Below are positions 51,553-61,213 of a stretch of DNA of 64,000 nucleotides, in pieces. Location: positions 62,001 through 126,000 of the forward strand of contig CAZIFB010000005.1 of assembly GCA_964538915.1 (NCBI GenBank). The letters run 5' to 3'. Positions within the stretch are counted from its first letter, which is position 1; every line of letters starts with the position of its first letter. The translations under genes were made by a program, and so were the position numbers. This DNA comes from JAEUHQ01 sp964538915. Its GTDB lineage: Bacteria > Planctomycetota > UBA1135 > UBA2386. A model generated the notes under the pieces. The model was given only the letters and a program-made list of their open reading frames with translations. It did not search any database and had not been told where the DNA came from.

Positions 51553-53795
51553 GCCGGACGAACCCCGAGCCCGAGGACCGCCCGCCGATCGACCGCACCG
51601 TTCCGTACCAGCCGGACGATGGGGCCGGCGGCCCGCCGCCGCTGCCGTCCGACGCGCCGACGATCCCCGGCATCACGCTGAGCCACGAGATCGCGCGCGG
51701 CGGCATGGGCGTCGTCTACAGCGGGCGCCAGGACTTCCTCGACCGTCGAGTGGCCGTGAAGCTGCTGTCGCGCGATCTCGTCGGCGAGAAGTTCGCGCAG
51801 CGCTTCCGCCGCGAAGCGAAGATCCTCGCGGGCATCAAGCACCCGAACATCGTCGCGTGCCACTCCGCCGGCACGACCGACGACGGCCAGTCCTACCTCG
51901 TGATGGAGTTCGTCGACGGGCCGAATCTGAAGGCGTGGATCAACGAACACGGCGCCGTGCCGATCGCCGCGGCCCTGCGGCTCACGAAGTCCGTCGGGCT
52001 CGCGCTCGGTCACGCGCACCAGCTCGAGGTCATCCACCGCGACGTGAAGCCGGAGAACATCCTGCTCGAGACGCTCACGTCGACGGCGCTCGACGTGTCG
52101 TTCCCGTACGTGCCGAAGCTCGTCGATCTCGGCCTCGCGCGCATGACCTCGGAGACGGTGGGGCTGGGCCTCACTTCGCCCGGCGCGGTGATGGGCACGC
52201 CGACGACCATGTCGCCCGAGCAGTTCGACGATCCCGACTCCGTCGATTTCCGCACGGACATCTACGGTCTCGGCTGCGTGCTCTACGAGATGCTCGTCGG
52301 CCAGGCGGCGTTCCGCGGCAAGAAGATGACGGAGATCGTCGCGCGCAAGCGCGAGCCGATCGGTCCGAACCCGTGCGACGAAAACGCCTCGGTGCCTGCC
52401 GCCGTCGGCGAACTCGTCTGCTGCATGCTCGCGTCCGACCGGGAGCAGAGGCCGAGGAGCTACAAGGACCTGGACGAGCGCATCGAAACGCTGCTGCAGA
52501 AGCTGCCGAAGCTCGCACCGCCGGCGCTGCGGCCGCCGACCGGTGTCACCACGGTGAGCGGCTTCGGCGCGCCGCCGCCGAGGACACCGGCGAGCGACAA
52601 GGGCCCGACCGGCCCCGGTCTCCTGCGCACCGCGGAACTCGACTTCCTGCAGGAAGGCCTCGGCGCCGCGCCGCGCACTGCCTTCCGTGAGCCGACCCCG
52701 TCGGGGGTGCCCGCCTCGACTCCGGCTCCGACTCCGACCGCCGCCGCGAATCCGAGTGCGCCGCCGACGGTCGTCGATGCGCCGAAGGCGCGCGGCGGCC
52801 GCGGACTCGCGGTCGCGGGGGGCCTGGTCGCAGCGATCGCCGGCGCGGCGTGGCTGACGTTCCGCGGCGGCGGGGACACGGACACGGCGCCGCCGGGCAA
52901 GAACACGCCGCCGACCGTCACGATCAGCGGGCCGGACCAGGCCGGGCTAGGCGTGCCCGGTGTGCAGCTGCACGCGGACGCGAAGGACCCGGACGGAGAT
53001 CGTCTCACCTACGAGTGGGACGGACCCAACGAGGTCTCGTGGCAGAACGAGACGAAGAACTCGGTCACCGCGGTGCTGATGGACGGCCTGCCGGGCGAGC
53101 AGTTCACGCTGCAGTGCACGGTGGGCGACGGCAAGAACCGCGCGGTCGTCGCGACGAAGACCCTGACGGTCGCCGAAGCCGACTTCCCGAAGCGCCAGTT
53201 CCTGCTCGGCTGCACGCAGGGCGATTCGAAGTGGGTCTTCGATCCGGCCGAGCAGGGCGTGCCCGCCTGGACCGAGATCCCCGACCAGCCGCTCCGCCGC
53301 CTGTCGTGCCGCTCCCTCGGCGCGTTGCGCACGATGACCATGGCGATGCCCGGCGAGACGTTCTGGCGGATCGAGGGCAAGCTCGGCTCGCGCGTGGACG
53401 ACCGCGACCCGAACACCTACGGCGAGACGATCGTGCGCATCGAGTTCGGCGAAACCGGCTACTCGCTGCACTGCAAGCGGAGCGGCGACGACGGCGACGC
53501 GTGGTCGATCGAGCTGCGCCGTGCGCGGCTCGTCGGCGGCCAGTGGCTCGCCGATCCGCTGACCGAGGGCGCCCGCATCGTCTCCTGGCAGGAAGCGGAC
53601 GACGCGAGGGAGGATCCGTGGGCCTCCCTGTCGCTGACGCGCCGCCGCGAGAAGCTGTCGATCCGCTTCGGCCGTTTCGAAGAGGAGAAGGCCGAGGAAA
53701 TGGTGGTCGCGGTTCCGCAGGGTCTCGGCGTCGTGAAGATCGCTCTCGCCGTGAACGGCGGCGCCGGCGAGTTCCGCCGCTTCACCTTGTGGTGA
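51549..53795 (+). CDS. membrane Ser/Thr protein kinase with extracellular sensor region
   Basis: 748 residues from GTG 51549. Cytoplasmic kinase domain about 45-310: GGMGVVY at 51-57, Lys71 in VAVKLL, HRDVKPEN with His163/Asp165, and a DLG triad at 193-195 where DFG is usual. The activation segment reads GTPTTMSPEQ, with Thr replacing the usual Tyr. A membrane helix (about 418-436) leads to a PKD-like domain (DPDGDRLTYEWDG) and a C-terminal ConA-like beta domain. Asp in DLG is kept, so activity is plausible. Coupled start with the MORN-peroxiredoxin gene suggests that lipoprotein is its partner or signal. Confidence 0.85.
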   Translation: MSRTNPEPEDRPPIDRTVPYQPDDGAGGPPPLPSDAPTIPGITLSHEIARGGMGVVYSGRQDFLDRRVAVKLLSRDLVGEKFAQRFRREAKILAGIKHPNIVACHSAGTTDDGQSYLVMEFVDGPNLKAWINEHGAVPIAAALRLTKSVGLALGHAHQLEVIHRDVKPENILLETLTSTALDVSFPYVPKLVDLGLARMTSETVGLGLTSPGAVMGTPTTMSPEQFDDPDSVDFRTDIYGLGCVLYEMLVGQAAFRGKKMTEIVARKREPIGPNPCDENASVPAAVGELVCCMLASDREQRPRSYKDLDERIETLLQKLPKLAPPALRPPTGVTTVSGFGAPPPRTPASDKGPTGPGLLRTAELDFLQEGLGAAPRTAFREPTPSGVPASTPAPTPTAAANPSAPPTVVDAPKARGGRGLAVAGGLVAAIAGAAWLTFRGGGDTDTAPPGKNTPPTVTISGPDQAGLGVPGVQLHADAKDPDGDRLTYEWDGPNEVSWQNETKNSVTAVLMDGLPGEQFTLQCTVGDGKNRAVVATKTLTVAEADFPKRQFLLGCTQGDSKWVFDPAEQGVPAWTEIPDQPLRRLSCRSLGALRTMTMAMPGETFWRIEGKLGSRVDDRDPNTYGETIVRIEFGETGYSLHCKRSGDDGDAWSIELRRARLVGGQWLADPLTEGARIVSWQEADDAREDPWASLSLTRRREKLSIRFGRFEEEKAEEMVVAVPQGLGVVKIALAVNGGAGEFRRFTLW

Positions 53796-53816
53796 CTCGC
53801 CGTCCGGGGCGGGTCA
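53793..53816. terminator. hairpin joining both stop codons of a convergent gene pair
   Basis: TGACTCGCC (53793-53801), loop GTCCGG, GGCGGGTCA (53808-53816): a 9-bp stem with one G-U wobble. The left arm begins with the kinase TGA and the right arm ends with the TCA of the barrel gene, so it can fold in either RNA. Likely a compact bidirectional terminator. Confidence 0.55.
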
Positions 53817-54611
53817 CAGGCGCCAGACGACGCCGATCGAGATCCAGATCGGGTCGGCGTCGAAGTCGAGGTCGTTGACGAACCAACGGCGCAGCGTCTT
53901 GTCGACGATCGACGAGCCGTTCAGGCTGAGCGAGAGCACCGTGCGTTCGTCGACGAGGTACTCCACCGTCGCGGTGCCGCGCAGATCGGCGAGGCCGCTC
54001 TCGCCCAAGCCGTACATCCACGCCGCCTGGGCTTCGCTGACGTAGCCGAGCGACCCGTCGAGGTTCAGCGAGAAGCCGCCGCCGAGGTCGAAGTCCTCCG
54101 CGAGCCCGGCGCGCAGGTAGCTGCCGCGCACTTCGTCGAAGTCGTAGTGCGCCATCAGGTACTGGTCGGCTTCGAGGAAGTGCGTCGCCGCGCGCAGGAA
54201 CACCTCGGTGGTGCCGCCGCGCTCGCCGAGGGGGAATTCGAGTCCGTTCGGCAGGTTGTAGCTGTGCACGCCCGCCTCGAGATCGAAGATGCCGACGGTG
54301 CGCGAGTACGCGCCGACGAACTCGATCTGGGTGAAGCGCCCGGCGTGGCCGTCGGGGAACCACGCCGCACCGGTGTTGTTGCGCAGGTCCATGTTCGCGT
54401 CGACCTGCATCCGCATGCCGCCGCCGTCGGCGGTGGGCGACGTGATGCGCAACTCGGGCTGCAGCACCGGCTGGTTCACGAGCGTCTGGCCGCGGTGCAC
54501 GAACTTCGACGCGAGCGTCGTCCCGAAGTCGACGTCGACATGGCGGTCCTTCGGCAGGATGCAGCCTGCCAGCAGGCTCGAGAGGCAGACGATGCCGAGG
54601 CAACGGCGCAT
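53814..54611 (-). CDS. outer-membrane beta-barrel lipoprotein, TorF/porin-like
   Basis: 265 residues from ATG 54611; a longer frame to 54746 adds no signal. Signal with lipobox LLAGC. The mature part is a run of amphipathic strands (ASKFVHRGQTLVNQPVLQPEL, shown in full as 20; GVHSYNLPNGLEFPLGE; GSYLRAGLAEDFDLGGGF) and ends ...SIGVVWRL. The start resembles TorF-family putative porins (SKYVWRG-type opening). Substrate unknown. It lies divergent to the barrel pair at 54739. Confidence 0.6.
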   Translation of the reverse strand: MRRCLGIVCLSSLLAGCILPKDRHVDVDFGTTLASKFVHRGQTLVNQPVLQPELRITSPTADGGGMRMQVDANMDLRNNTGAAWFPDGHAGRFTQIEFVGAYSRTVGIFDLEAGVHSYNLPNGLEFPLGERGGTTEVFLRAATHFLEADQYLMAHYDFDEVRGSYLRAGLAEDFDLGGGFSLNLDGSLGYVSEAQAAWMYGLGESGLADLRGTATVEYLVDERTVLSLSLNGSSIVDKTLRRWFVNDLDFDADPIWISIGVVWRL

Positions 54612-54738
54612 GCAGACGCTCCGGGGCGAAAAGGCCTTGGGTGACCCGGCGAGTGTCCGAGCGCTTCCCGGGCATTGCAACACGGGATTGCCGCGCTCCT
54701 TCGGGCTCGTCAGAATCCGGGCGCGAGGCCCTGCATCG

Positions 54739-55506
54739 ATGCGCATGAATCCGCTCTTCGTGGTCGGCCTCGTTCCCGTCCTCGTCCACGCCGCGTGCGC
54801 GGCGCCGAAGTTCGCGGTCGCCGCGGGCTACACGCAGATGAAGGTCGCGGGCAGCGTCGCGCTGGCGAACAGCATCGGCAGCCTGAGCGGGGCGGTCGAG
54901 CAGGGCATCGACTCGGCGTTCGGCCTCGGCGACCAGCGCGGCTCGCCCTTCCTGCGGGTCGACGCCGAGTTCGGCGGCCCCGGCCTCTTCGCGTCGGGCT
55001 TCTCCTTCGCGGAGCACGGCCGCGGCGTGCTTGCGGCGAACTTCGGCGGCATCGCATCGGCGACGCCCGTGAACTCCGAGTTCGAACTGCTCGCGACGAA
55101 GATCGGCGCTGCGTGGTCCTTCGATCTCGGTCCCGCGTCGCTCGCGCCCGGCTTCGCGTTCGACGTCTTCGACTTCGACTTCCGGGCGAGTGATTCGGTC
55201 GGCAACGCCGAGATCATCGACGAACTCGTCGCGGTGCCGGTCCTGATGCTCCGTGCCGAGGGCGGTCTCGGCCCGGTGCGGTTGCGCGGCGAAGTAGGCT
55301 ACATCGAAGGCAAGGGCTCGGAGGGCTCCACGAATCGTTTCGTCGACGCGGAGGCCGCCGTGTCGTGGTCGCCGTCTGCGAATTGGCACCTTCTCGCGGG
55401 CTACCGACACATCGGGGTCGATGCCACCGGCGAAACGGACACGCAGACGTTCGCGATCGACATCGAACTGCGCGGGTGGTTCGTCGGCGGCGGAATCGCG
55501 TTTTGA
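54739..55506 (+). CDS. outer-membrane barrel protein, first of a tandem paralogous pair
   Basis: 255 residues from ATG 54739 (ATG 54745 is also in frame). A signal peptide (NPLFVVGLVPVLVHAACAAP) is followed by an all-beta mature part with strands such as GLFASGFSFAEHG, SLAPGFAFDVFDFDF and WHLLAGYRHIGVD, ending in WFVGGGIAF. The terminal Phe is a barrel insertion signal. Its last 55 residues match the next gene closely (AGYRHIG vs VGYRYVL; WFVGGGIAF vs FFVGGGIRF). Confidence 0.7.
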   Translation: MRMNPLFVVGLVPVLVHAACAAPKFAVAAGYTQMKVAGSVALANSIGSLSGAVEQGIDSAFGLGDQRGSPFLRVDAEFGGPGLFASGFSFAEHGRGVLAANFGGIASATPVNSEFELLATKIGAAWSFDLGPASLAPGFAFDVFDFDFRASDSVGNAEIIDELVAVPVLMLRAEGGLGPVRLRGEVGYIEGKGSEGSTNRFVDAEAAVSWSPSANWHLLAGYRHIGVDATGETDTQTFAIDIELRGWFVGGGIAF

Positions 55507-55521
55507 GCGGACCGTCCGCTC
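55505..55521 (+). terminator. short hairpin overlapping the first barrel gene's stop
   Basis: GAGCGGA-CCG-TCCGCTC gives a 7-bp stem with a 3-base loop, beginning in the TGA at 55504-55506. It may end or slow transcription before the second paralog. No U-run. Confidence 0.35.
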
Positions 55522-55635
55522 CGCGCACGCTCCGCACGGGACCTTGCCGCGCGCTCTGCGGCGCGCCGCTCCCGTTCTGAGGCGTTCCGGACCGAGACTG
55601 GCGCGTCTGCCGGTTCTGGGTAATCCTTCTCCACC

Positions 55636-56400
55636 ATGAAGACGCTGTCGTCGCTCTCGCTCGTGTGCGCGCTCGGCGCGTTGACGTCGTGTGCGGAGAT
55701 GCAATATCGCGCCGACGTCGGTGCGATGTTCCCGGTGATCAAGGGTCAGATCGCGCTGCAGAACGCGGCCGGCACGCTGGCACTGGGCGACAACCAGAAC
55801 GACTTCGAGTCCAGCCTCGGGCTCGGCGACACCGAGGTCTCGCCGTACGTGCACTTGCAGGCGGACAAGGAGAAGCACCGCTTTCGCATCCACGGTTTCC
55901 TCGCGAACACCGAGGGCTCGGGGACGCTCACCGGTGCGTACGGCGACATCCCGGCCGGCTCGGTCGTCTCCACGTCGGCGGACTTCTACGCGATCCAGGC
56001 GACCTACGCGTTCCAGGTCTATCGCGACGACCACTGGCGCCTCGCGTTCGGCGGGACGCTCGGCGCCTACGGGCTCGACGTCGCGGCGCGCTCGACGAGC
56101 GGCCGCGAATCCGTCGAGACGAGTCTCTTGATCCCGATGCCGTACGTCGAAGGCGAAGCGTTCGTCGGGCCGGTCATCCTCGGCGGCGACGCGGCGATCA
56201 TGGCGGGCGACTTCGGTGACGGCGACGGGCGCTACGGCGACGTCGAGGCCTACGTCAAGGTGCGGCCGCAGGCGGACTTCGAGCTCATGGTCGGCTACCG
56301 CTACGTTCTGCTCGACGCCGCGGGTGTCGCGACGTCGCGCGACTTCGACGCCGACCTCGAAGCCCGTGGCTTCTTCGTCGGCGGCGGCATCCGCTTCTGA
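55636..56400 (+). CDS. outer-membrane barrel lipoprotein, second tandem paralog
   Basis: 254 residues. The signal ends in a lipobox-like LTSC. The barrel has strands FRIHGFLANTEGSG, LAFGGTLGAYGLDVAARS and FELMVGYRYVLLD, and ends FFVGGGIRF. It shares length, strand order and C-terminal sequence with the gene at 54739-55506, so the pair arose by duplication. The first copy appears to lack an aligned lipobox. Function unknown. Confidence 0.7.
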   Translation: MKTLSSLSLVCALGALTSCAEMQYRADVGAMFPVIKGQIALQNAAGTLALGDNQNDFESSLGLGDTEVSPYVHLQADKEKHRFRIHGFLANTEGSGTLTGAYGDIPAGSVVSTSADFYAIQATYAFQVYRDDHWRLAFGGTLGAYGLDVAARSTSGRESVETSLLIPMPYVEGEAFVGPVILGGDAAIMAGDFGDGDGRYGDVEAYVKVRPQADFELMVGYRYVLLDAAGVATSRDFDADLEARGFFVGGGIRF

Positions 56401-56427
56401 CCGCGCGAGCCGGCTCGGCTGCCCCGG

Positions 56428-57393
56428 TCACTTCGTGCGCATCGAGCGGCCGAGTCGTTCGAGGCACGAGTCGCTCTGCACGAACGCCGCGAACTGCTGG
56501 GCGTCGCCGCTCGGCACACCCGACGACACGAAGTGCACGGGCATCGCGAACGGGTATGCCCCGGCGACCGCGGCGTCGAAACTCGGCGGGATCCAGTCGA
56601 CGGGCAGCAGCTTGAGGCCCGGCTCGATCTCGACATCGGTGATGCGGACGATGCCGATGGCGCCCGGGTTCTGCAGGGTCTGGTCGGCGACGTGGCGGTC
56701 GCTGCCGACGCGCGTTGCGGTCGCGGCGAAGGCGTCGCCCGGGATCATCGCGCGAGCCGCGCGGTCGGCGAGCTTCGTCTCGGCCGGAACGACGGGCACG
56801 ATGCGGCCGCCGGGGAGCCCGAGGCGGGCCCACTCGGTGACCTGGCCCGTGAAGATCTGCCGCACCTGCTGCGGCGTCAGCGATCGAAGCGGCGAGTCCG
56901 GCGCGACGGCGAGTGCGTAGATCTCGAGGCCGACGCGCGTCTGCCGCAGGCCTGCCTGCTGTTCGCGCATCGACAACTGCCCGCCGATCACGCCGAAGTC
57001 GATCTGTCCGGCGAGCAGCGAGTCGACGACGTCGCGATCGGTGAAGCCGGTGAACGATCCGCGCATGCCCGGGCACCCCTCGAGCATTGCTGTCTCGATC
57101 CTGGCGTCGAACACATCGGCCACGTTCTGGCCGATGCCGATCACCACGTGCCGTTCGGTCGGTTGCGCGATCCGGACCATGGCCTCCGCGAGGGGGGCGG
57201 CGTTCGTCTGTCGCGCCGGGCCAGCGGCCACCACCAGTACGGGAGAGTCGTCTCCCACGAAGGTCGGAGTGGTCCGCGGGATCTGCCGCGCCACGTCGGC
57301 GGGATCCGGATCCGCACCCATCGTGCACCCGGCCAGCAGCAACAGCGGCGCACACCGACCCAGCACGGGTCGCGATGTCGAGTTCTTCCTCAC
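56428..57393 (-). CDS. pstS: PstS-like phosphate ABC transporter substrate-binding lipoprotein
   Basis: 321 residues from GTG 57393, chosen for its GGAGGAGG Shine-Dalgarno and because the next residues, RKNSTSRPV, precede the hydrophobic core and lipobox LLLLAGC; ATG 57417 lies upstream. The mature part has the PBP-like pattern: SDRDV-type loop (FTDRDVVDSLLAGQIDFGVIG), LTPQQVRQIFTGQVTEWARLG, then AIGIVRITDVEIEPGLKLLP. It likely binds phosphate outside the inner membrane. No pstCAB genes are near, as for stand-alone PstS copies. Confidence 0.82.
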   Translation of the reverse strand: MRKNSTSRPVLGRCAPLLLLAGCTMGADPDPADVARQIPRTTPTFVGDDSPVLVVAAGPARQTNAAPLAEAMVRIAQPTERHVVIGIGQNVADVFDARIETAMLEGCPGMRGSFTGFTDRDVVDSLLAGQIDFGVIGGQLSMREQQAGLRQTRVGLEIYALAVAPDSPLRSLTPQQVRQIFTGQVTEWARLGLPGGRIVPVVPAETKLADRAARAMIPGDAFAATATRVGSDRHVADQTLQNPGAIGIVRITDVEIEPGLKLLPVDWIPPSFDAAVAGAYPFAMPVHFVSSGVPSGDAQQFAAFVQSDSCLERLGRSMRTK

Positions 57394-57397
57394 GCTT

Positions 57398-57405
57398 CCT
57401 CCTCC
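57398..57405 (-). promoter_or_regulatory. strong ribosome binding site deciding the pstS start
   Basis: Read on the minus strand: GGAGGAGG then AAGC then GTG at 57393. The strength and spacing favour this GTG over the upstream ATG at 57417. Confidence 0.7.
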
Positions 57406-57601
57406 GTGTCGAAACATCGGACACTCAGGACGAGACGGGCTCGGAGGGGCGGGAAAGGAGAGAACGGCGGGCACGGTGCGACGGAGGGTTGGCGAGGGTG
57501 ACAAAACCTGCCGACCGACTCAAGGGGATTGCCTGAGGTCCGTGTTGCCCGGGTCCGAAGCGCCCCGCTACGGGACTCCGCGGCGACCGGTCCCCGGCCA
57601 C

Positions 57602-57638
57602 GGCCAATTTGGCCCGATTGACCGGCCATGATTGACCG
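57602..57638. promoter_or_regulatory. candidate MocR/PdxR operator-promoter
   Basis: GGCCAATTTGGCC (57602-57614) is an inverted repeat with a single central base. It is followed by two direct copies of ATTGACCG (57617-57624 and 57631-57638), 14 bases apart. TTGACC (57618-57623) could be a -35 box for the regulator gene starting at 57654. MocR/PdxR proteins often bind direct repeats near their own gene. The repeats are seen; the binding is inference. Confidence 0.4.
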
Positions 57639-57653
57639 CTACACCTGCCACGA

Positions 57654-59186
57654 ATGTTGCGCGCTCCGTTGCCCGATCTTGACCGCGATGCCGGCGTCTC
57701 GCTGGCGGCGCAGATCGCCGCGCACTACGCGGAAGCGATCCGGGGCGGGCAGATGCGACCGGGCGATCGCCTGCCGCCGATCCGCGACGTCGCACGCGCC
57801 TGCGACGTGACGCGCACGACCGTGCAGCAGGCTTACCGCGACCTGGCGACGCGCGGCCTCGTCGAGGGCACCGTGGGCCGCGGCACGAGCGTCGTCGGAC
57901 CGGCGAATCACGGTGGCCGGCGCGGCACCAGGACGAAGGCGGCCGCAGTAGCGACCTCGGGACCGGCGCCGCGGACCTTGAGTTCGTACGCCGAAGCCGC
58001 GCTGCGCCGCGCGCAGGAGATGCCCGGTCCGCCGCGCCTCGACGAAGGGCGTGAACTCGTCGCGAACTTCGCCGAGCTGGCGCCGGACGGCGAACGCTTT
58101 CCCGTCGACGAATGGCGCGCGGCGATGGACGCCGTGCTGCAGGAGCGCGGCTCCGAACTGCTCGGGTACGGCAACGCGACGAACGGCCTTCCCGAACTGC
58201 GCATGCTGCTCGCCGAGCGCATGCGCGACGTCGACCCTCGGGCGACCGCGGACGACGTGCTGGTGACCGCCGGCGCTCAGCAGGCGCTGGATCTCGTGCT
58301 GCGCACGTTCTGCGCGCCGGGCGACGCGGTGATCGTCACGTCGCCTTCGTACCACCAGATGCACGGTCTTCTGCGGGCGCACGGCCTGCAGGTGCTGCAG
58401 GTTCCGTTCGGCGCGGATGGGCTCGACGGCGACAGGCTCGTGCACGCCCTGCGGCGCGACAACGTGCGGCTGCTCTACCTGATGCCGACGTTCCACAACC
58501 CGACCGGCCGCTCGCTGGATCTCGCGCAGCGCCGCGCGCTGATCGAGGCGGTGCGGGACACGTCGGTGCCGATCGTCGAGGACGAGTACCAGCATTCACT
58601 TCGTTTCCGCGGCAAGCCGCTGCCGACCCTGCGATCGCTGGACCCGCGCGGTCTGACCGTCACCGTGGCGACGGTGAGCAAGGAACTGTTCCCCGCGCTG
58701 CGCATCGGCTGGCTGCACGCGGCGCCCGATCTGCTCCGGCCGATGGCCGCCGTGAAGCGCTTCATGGACCTCGAGACGAGCCCGCTGCTGCAGGCGGCGC
58801 TCGTCGAATTCGTGCGACGCGGCAGTCTCGATCGCCACCTCGACGCGCTGCGCGACGAACTGCGTCGGCGACACGAAGCGCTGCAGCGCGCGGCGCGGGA
58901 GCACCTGCCCGAAGAGTGCACCGTCACGGCGCCCGACGGCGGGTTCGTCGCCTGGCTCGAGCTGCCCGACGCAGGTCAGGGGGATCGCCTCGCCGAGCTC
59001 GCCGCCGAACGCGGCGTTCGCGTCGTGCCAGGGCGCGTCTTCGACCTCAACGCGCGTCCGTCCCGCGGCGTCCGCCTCTCGCTGACGCGCGCCGATCACC
59101 GCCGGATCGACGCCGGCCTCCGCATCCTCGGCCAGTGCGCGCGCGAGATCGTTCGCGTGCCCGCACCGGCGATCCCTTTCGTCTGA
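57654..59186 (+). CDS. pdxR: MocR-family regulator (GntR DNA-binding plus aminotransferase domain), PdxR-like
   Basis: 510 residues. Residues about 10-80 are a GntR winged helix (SLAAQIAAHYAEAI; RPGDRLPPIRDVARACDVTRTTVQQAYRDLATRGL in part). After a linker, residues about 115-505 are a fold-type I aminotransferase: NPTGRSLD, DEYQHSLRF and the PLP Lys343 in TVSKELFPALRIGW. MocR proteins sense PLP and control genes such as pdxST, which follow 22 bases downstream here. So it most likely controls vitamin B6 synthesis as PdxR. Activator or repressor cannot be told. Confidence 0.85.
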   Translation: MLRAPLPDLDRDAGVSLAAQIAAHYAEAIRGGQMRPGDRLPPIRDVARACDVTRTTVQQAYRDLATRGLVEGTVGRGTSVVGPANHGGRRGTRTKAAAVATSGPAPRTLSSYAEAALRRAQEMPGPPRLDEGRELVANFAELAPDGERFPVDEWRAAMDAVLQERGSELLGYGNATNGLPELRMLLAERMRDVDPRATADDVLVTAGAQQALDLVLRTFCAPGDAVIVTSPSYHQMHGLLRAHGLQVLQVPFGADGLDGDRLVHALRRDNVRLLYLMPTFHNPTGRSLDLAQRRALIEAVRDTSVPIVEDEYQHSLRFRGKPLPTLRSLDPRGLTVTVATVSKELFPALRIGWLHAAPDLLRPMAAVKRFMDLETSPLLQAALVEFVRRGSLDRHLDALRDELRRRHEALQRAAREHLPEECTVTAPDGGFVAWLELPDAGQGDRLAELAAERGVRVVPGRVFDLNARPSRGVRLSLTRADHRRIDAGLRILGQCAREIVRVPAPAIPFV

Positions 59187-59207
59187 ACCCACCGAGCGAA
59201 TCCTCCC

Positions 59208-60125
<918 letters not shown>

Positions 60126-60126
60126 C

Positions 60127-60735
60127 ATGAGCGACGCGCCACTCGTCGGCGTGCTCGCGCTGCAGGGCGACTTCGCCGAGCACGAGGCCGCGCTCGCGGC
60201 AGCGGGAGTCCGCACCCGGCGCATCCGCGGCGCGGCCGACCTCGGCGGGCTGGACGGCATCGTGCTCCCCGGCGGCGAGAGCACCACGATGCTCAAGCTG
60301 CTCGACGTCGAAGGGCTGTGGCAACCTCTCGGCGACTCGCTGCGGAGCGGCATTCCCGTCTTCGCGACGTGCGCGGGGATGATCCTGATCGCCGAGCGCG
60401 TCGAGAACCCGGTGCAGCGCAGCTATGGCCTGCTGCCGATCACCGTCGTGCGCAACGGCTACGGTCGTCAGTACCACAGCGGCACGTTCGCGCTCGCGTC
60501 GACGGCGCTGCCCTCGGGCACGACGGGCACGTTCATCCGCGCCCCGCGCATCACGCACACGGGCGCCGGCTGCGAAGTGATCGCGCGCCGCGGCGACGAC
60601 CCGGTGCTCGTGCGACGCGGGCCGGTGCTCGCCGCGTGCTTCCATCCCGAGCTCGCGACCGAAGGCCATCCGGTGGTCGCGATGTTCGTCGACGCGGTGC
60701 GTGCCCACGTGCGGCGACAGGCCGCGAGGCGCTGA
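60127..60735 (+). CDS. pdxT: pyridoxal 5'-phosphate synthase glutaminase subunit PdxT
   Basis: 202 residues. Class I amidotransferase: VLALQGDFAEHE at the start, LPGGESTT at 48-54, nucleophile Cys82 in FATCAGMI, and the His/Glu pair in CFHPELATEG. It cuts glutamine and channels ammonia to PdxS. It follows pdxS by one base and abuts the GNAT gene. Confidence 0.95.
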   Translation: MSDAPLVGVLALQGDFAEHEAALAAAGVRTRRIRGAADLGGLDGIVLPGGESTTMLKLLDVEGLWQPLGDSLRSGIPVFATCAGMILIAERVENPVQRSYGLLPITVVRNGYGRQYHSGTFALASTALPSGTTGTFIRAPRITHTGAGCEVIARRGDDPVLVRRGPVLAACFHPELATEGHPVVAMFVDAVRAHVRRQAARR

Positions 60736-61158
60736 ATGGACGGCTACGTGTATGCGCTCGAGCCACGCCTTCCGATCGACGACTTCGTCGACGTGCTGCG
60801 GCGATCGACTTTGGCGGAACGGCGACCGGTCGACGATCGCGCCCGCATGCAAGGCATGATCGATCACGCGTCGATCATCGCGACGGCACGGACGAAGGAC
60901 GGTCTGCTCGTCGGCGTCTCGCGCGCGGTCAGCGACTTCCACTACTGCACGTATCTCTCCGACCTCGCGGTCGACGAAGCGCACCAGGGCCGCGGCATCG
61001 GCCGCGAACTGATCCAGCGGACGCACGACGCCGGCGGCCGACACACGTCGCTGATCCTGATCGCGGCGCCGAAGGCGCGCAGCTACTACCCGCACATCGG
61101 GATGCAGCCGCACGACTCGTGCTGGATCGTCCGGGGCACCGGCCCGGCGCGTTCCTGA
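60736..61158 (+). CDS. GNAT-family N-acetyltransferase
   Basis: 140 residues. The GNAT motif A, LAVDEAHQGRGIGRELIQR (acetyl-CoA pyrophosphate loop QGRGIG), lies at about 77-95, followed by SLILIAAPKARSYYPHIGM. Substrate unknown. The start directly follows the pdxT stop (TGAATG), so it is in the pdx transcript. Confidence 0.85.
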   Translation: MDGYVYALEPRLPIDDFVDVLRRSTLAERRPVDDRARMQGMIDHASIIATARTKDGLLVGVSRAVSDFHYCTYLSDLAVDEAHQGRGIGRELIQRTHDAGGRHTSLILIAAPKARSYYPHIGMQPHDSCWIVRGTGPARS

Positions 61159-61213
61159 TCGCGAACGTTCCGCCCGCGACGCGAGGCGCCTACGATCCGG
61201 GGCCCTTCGCCCC

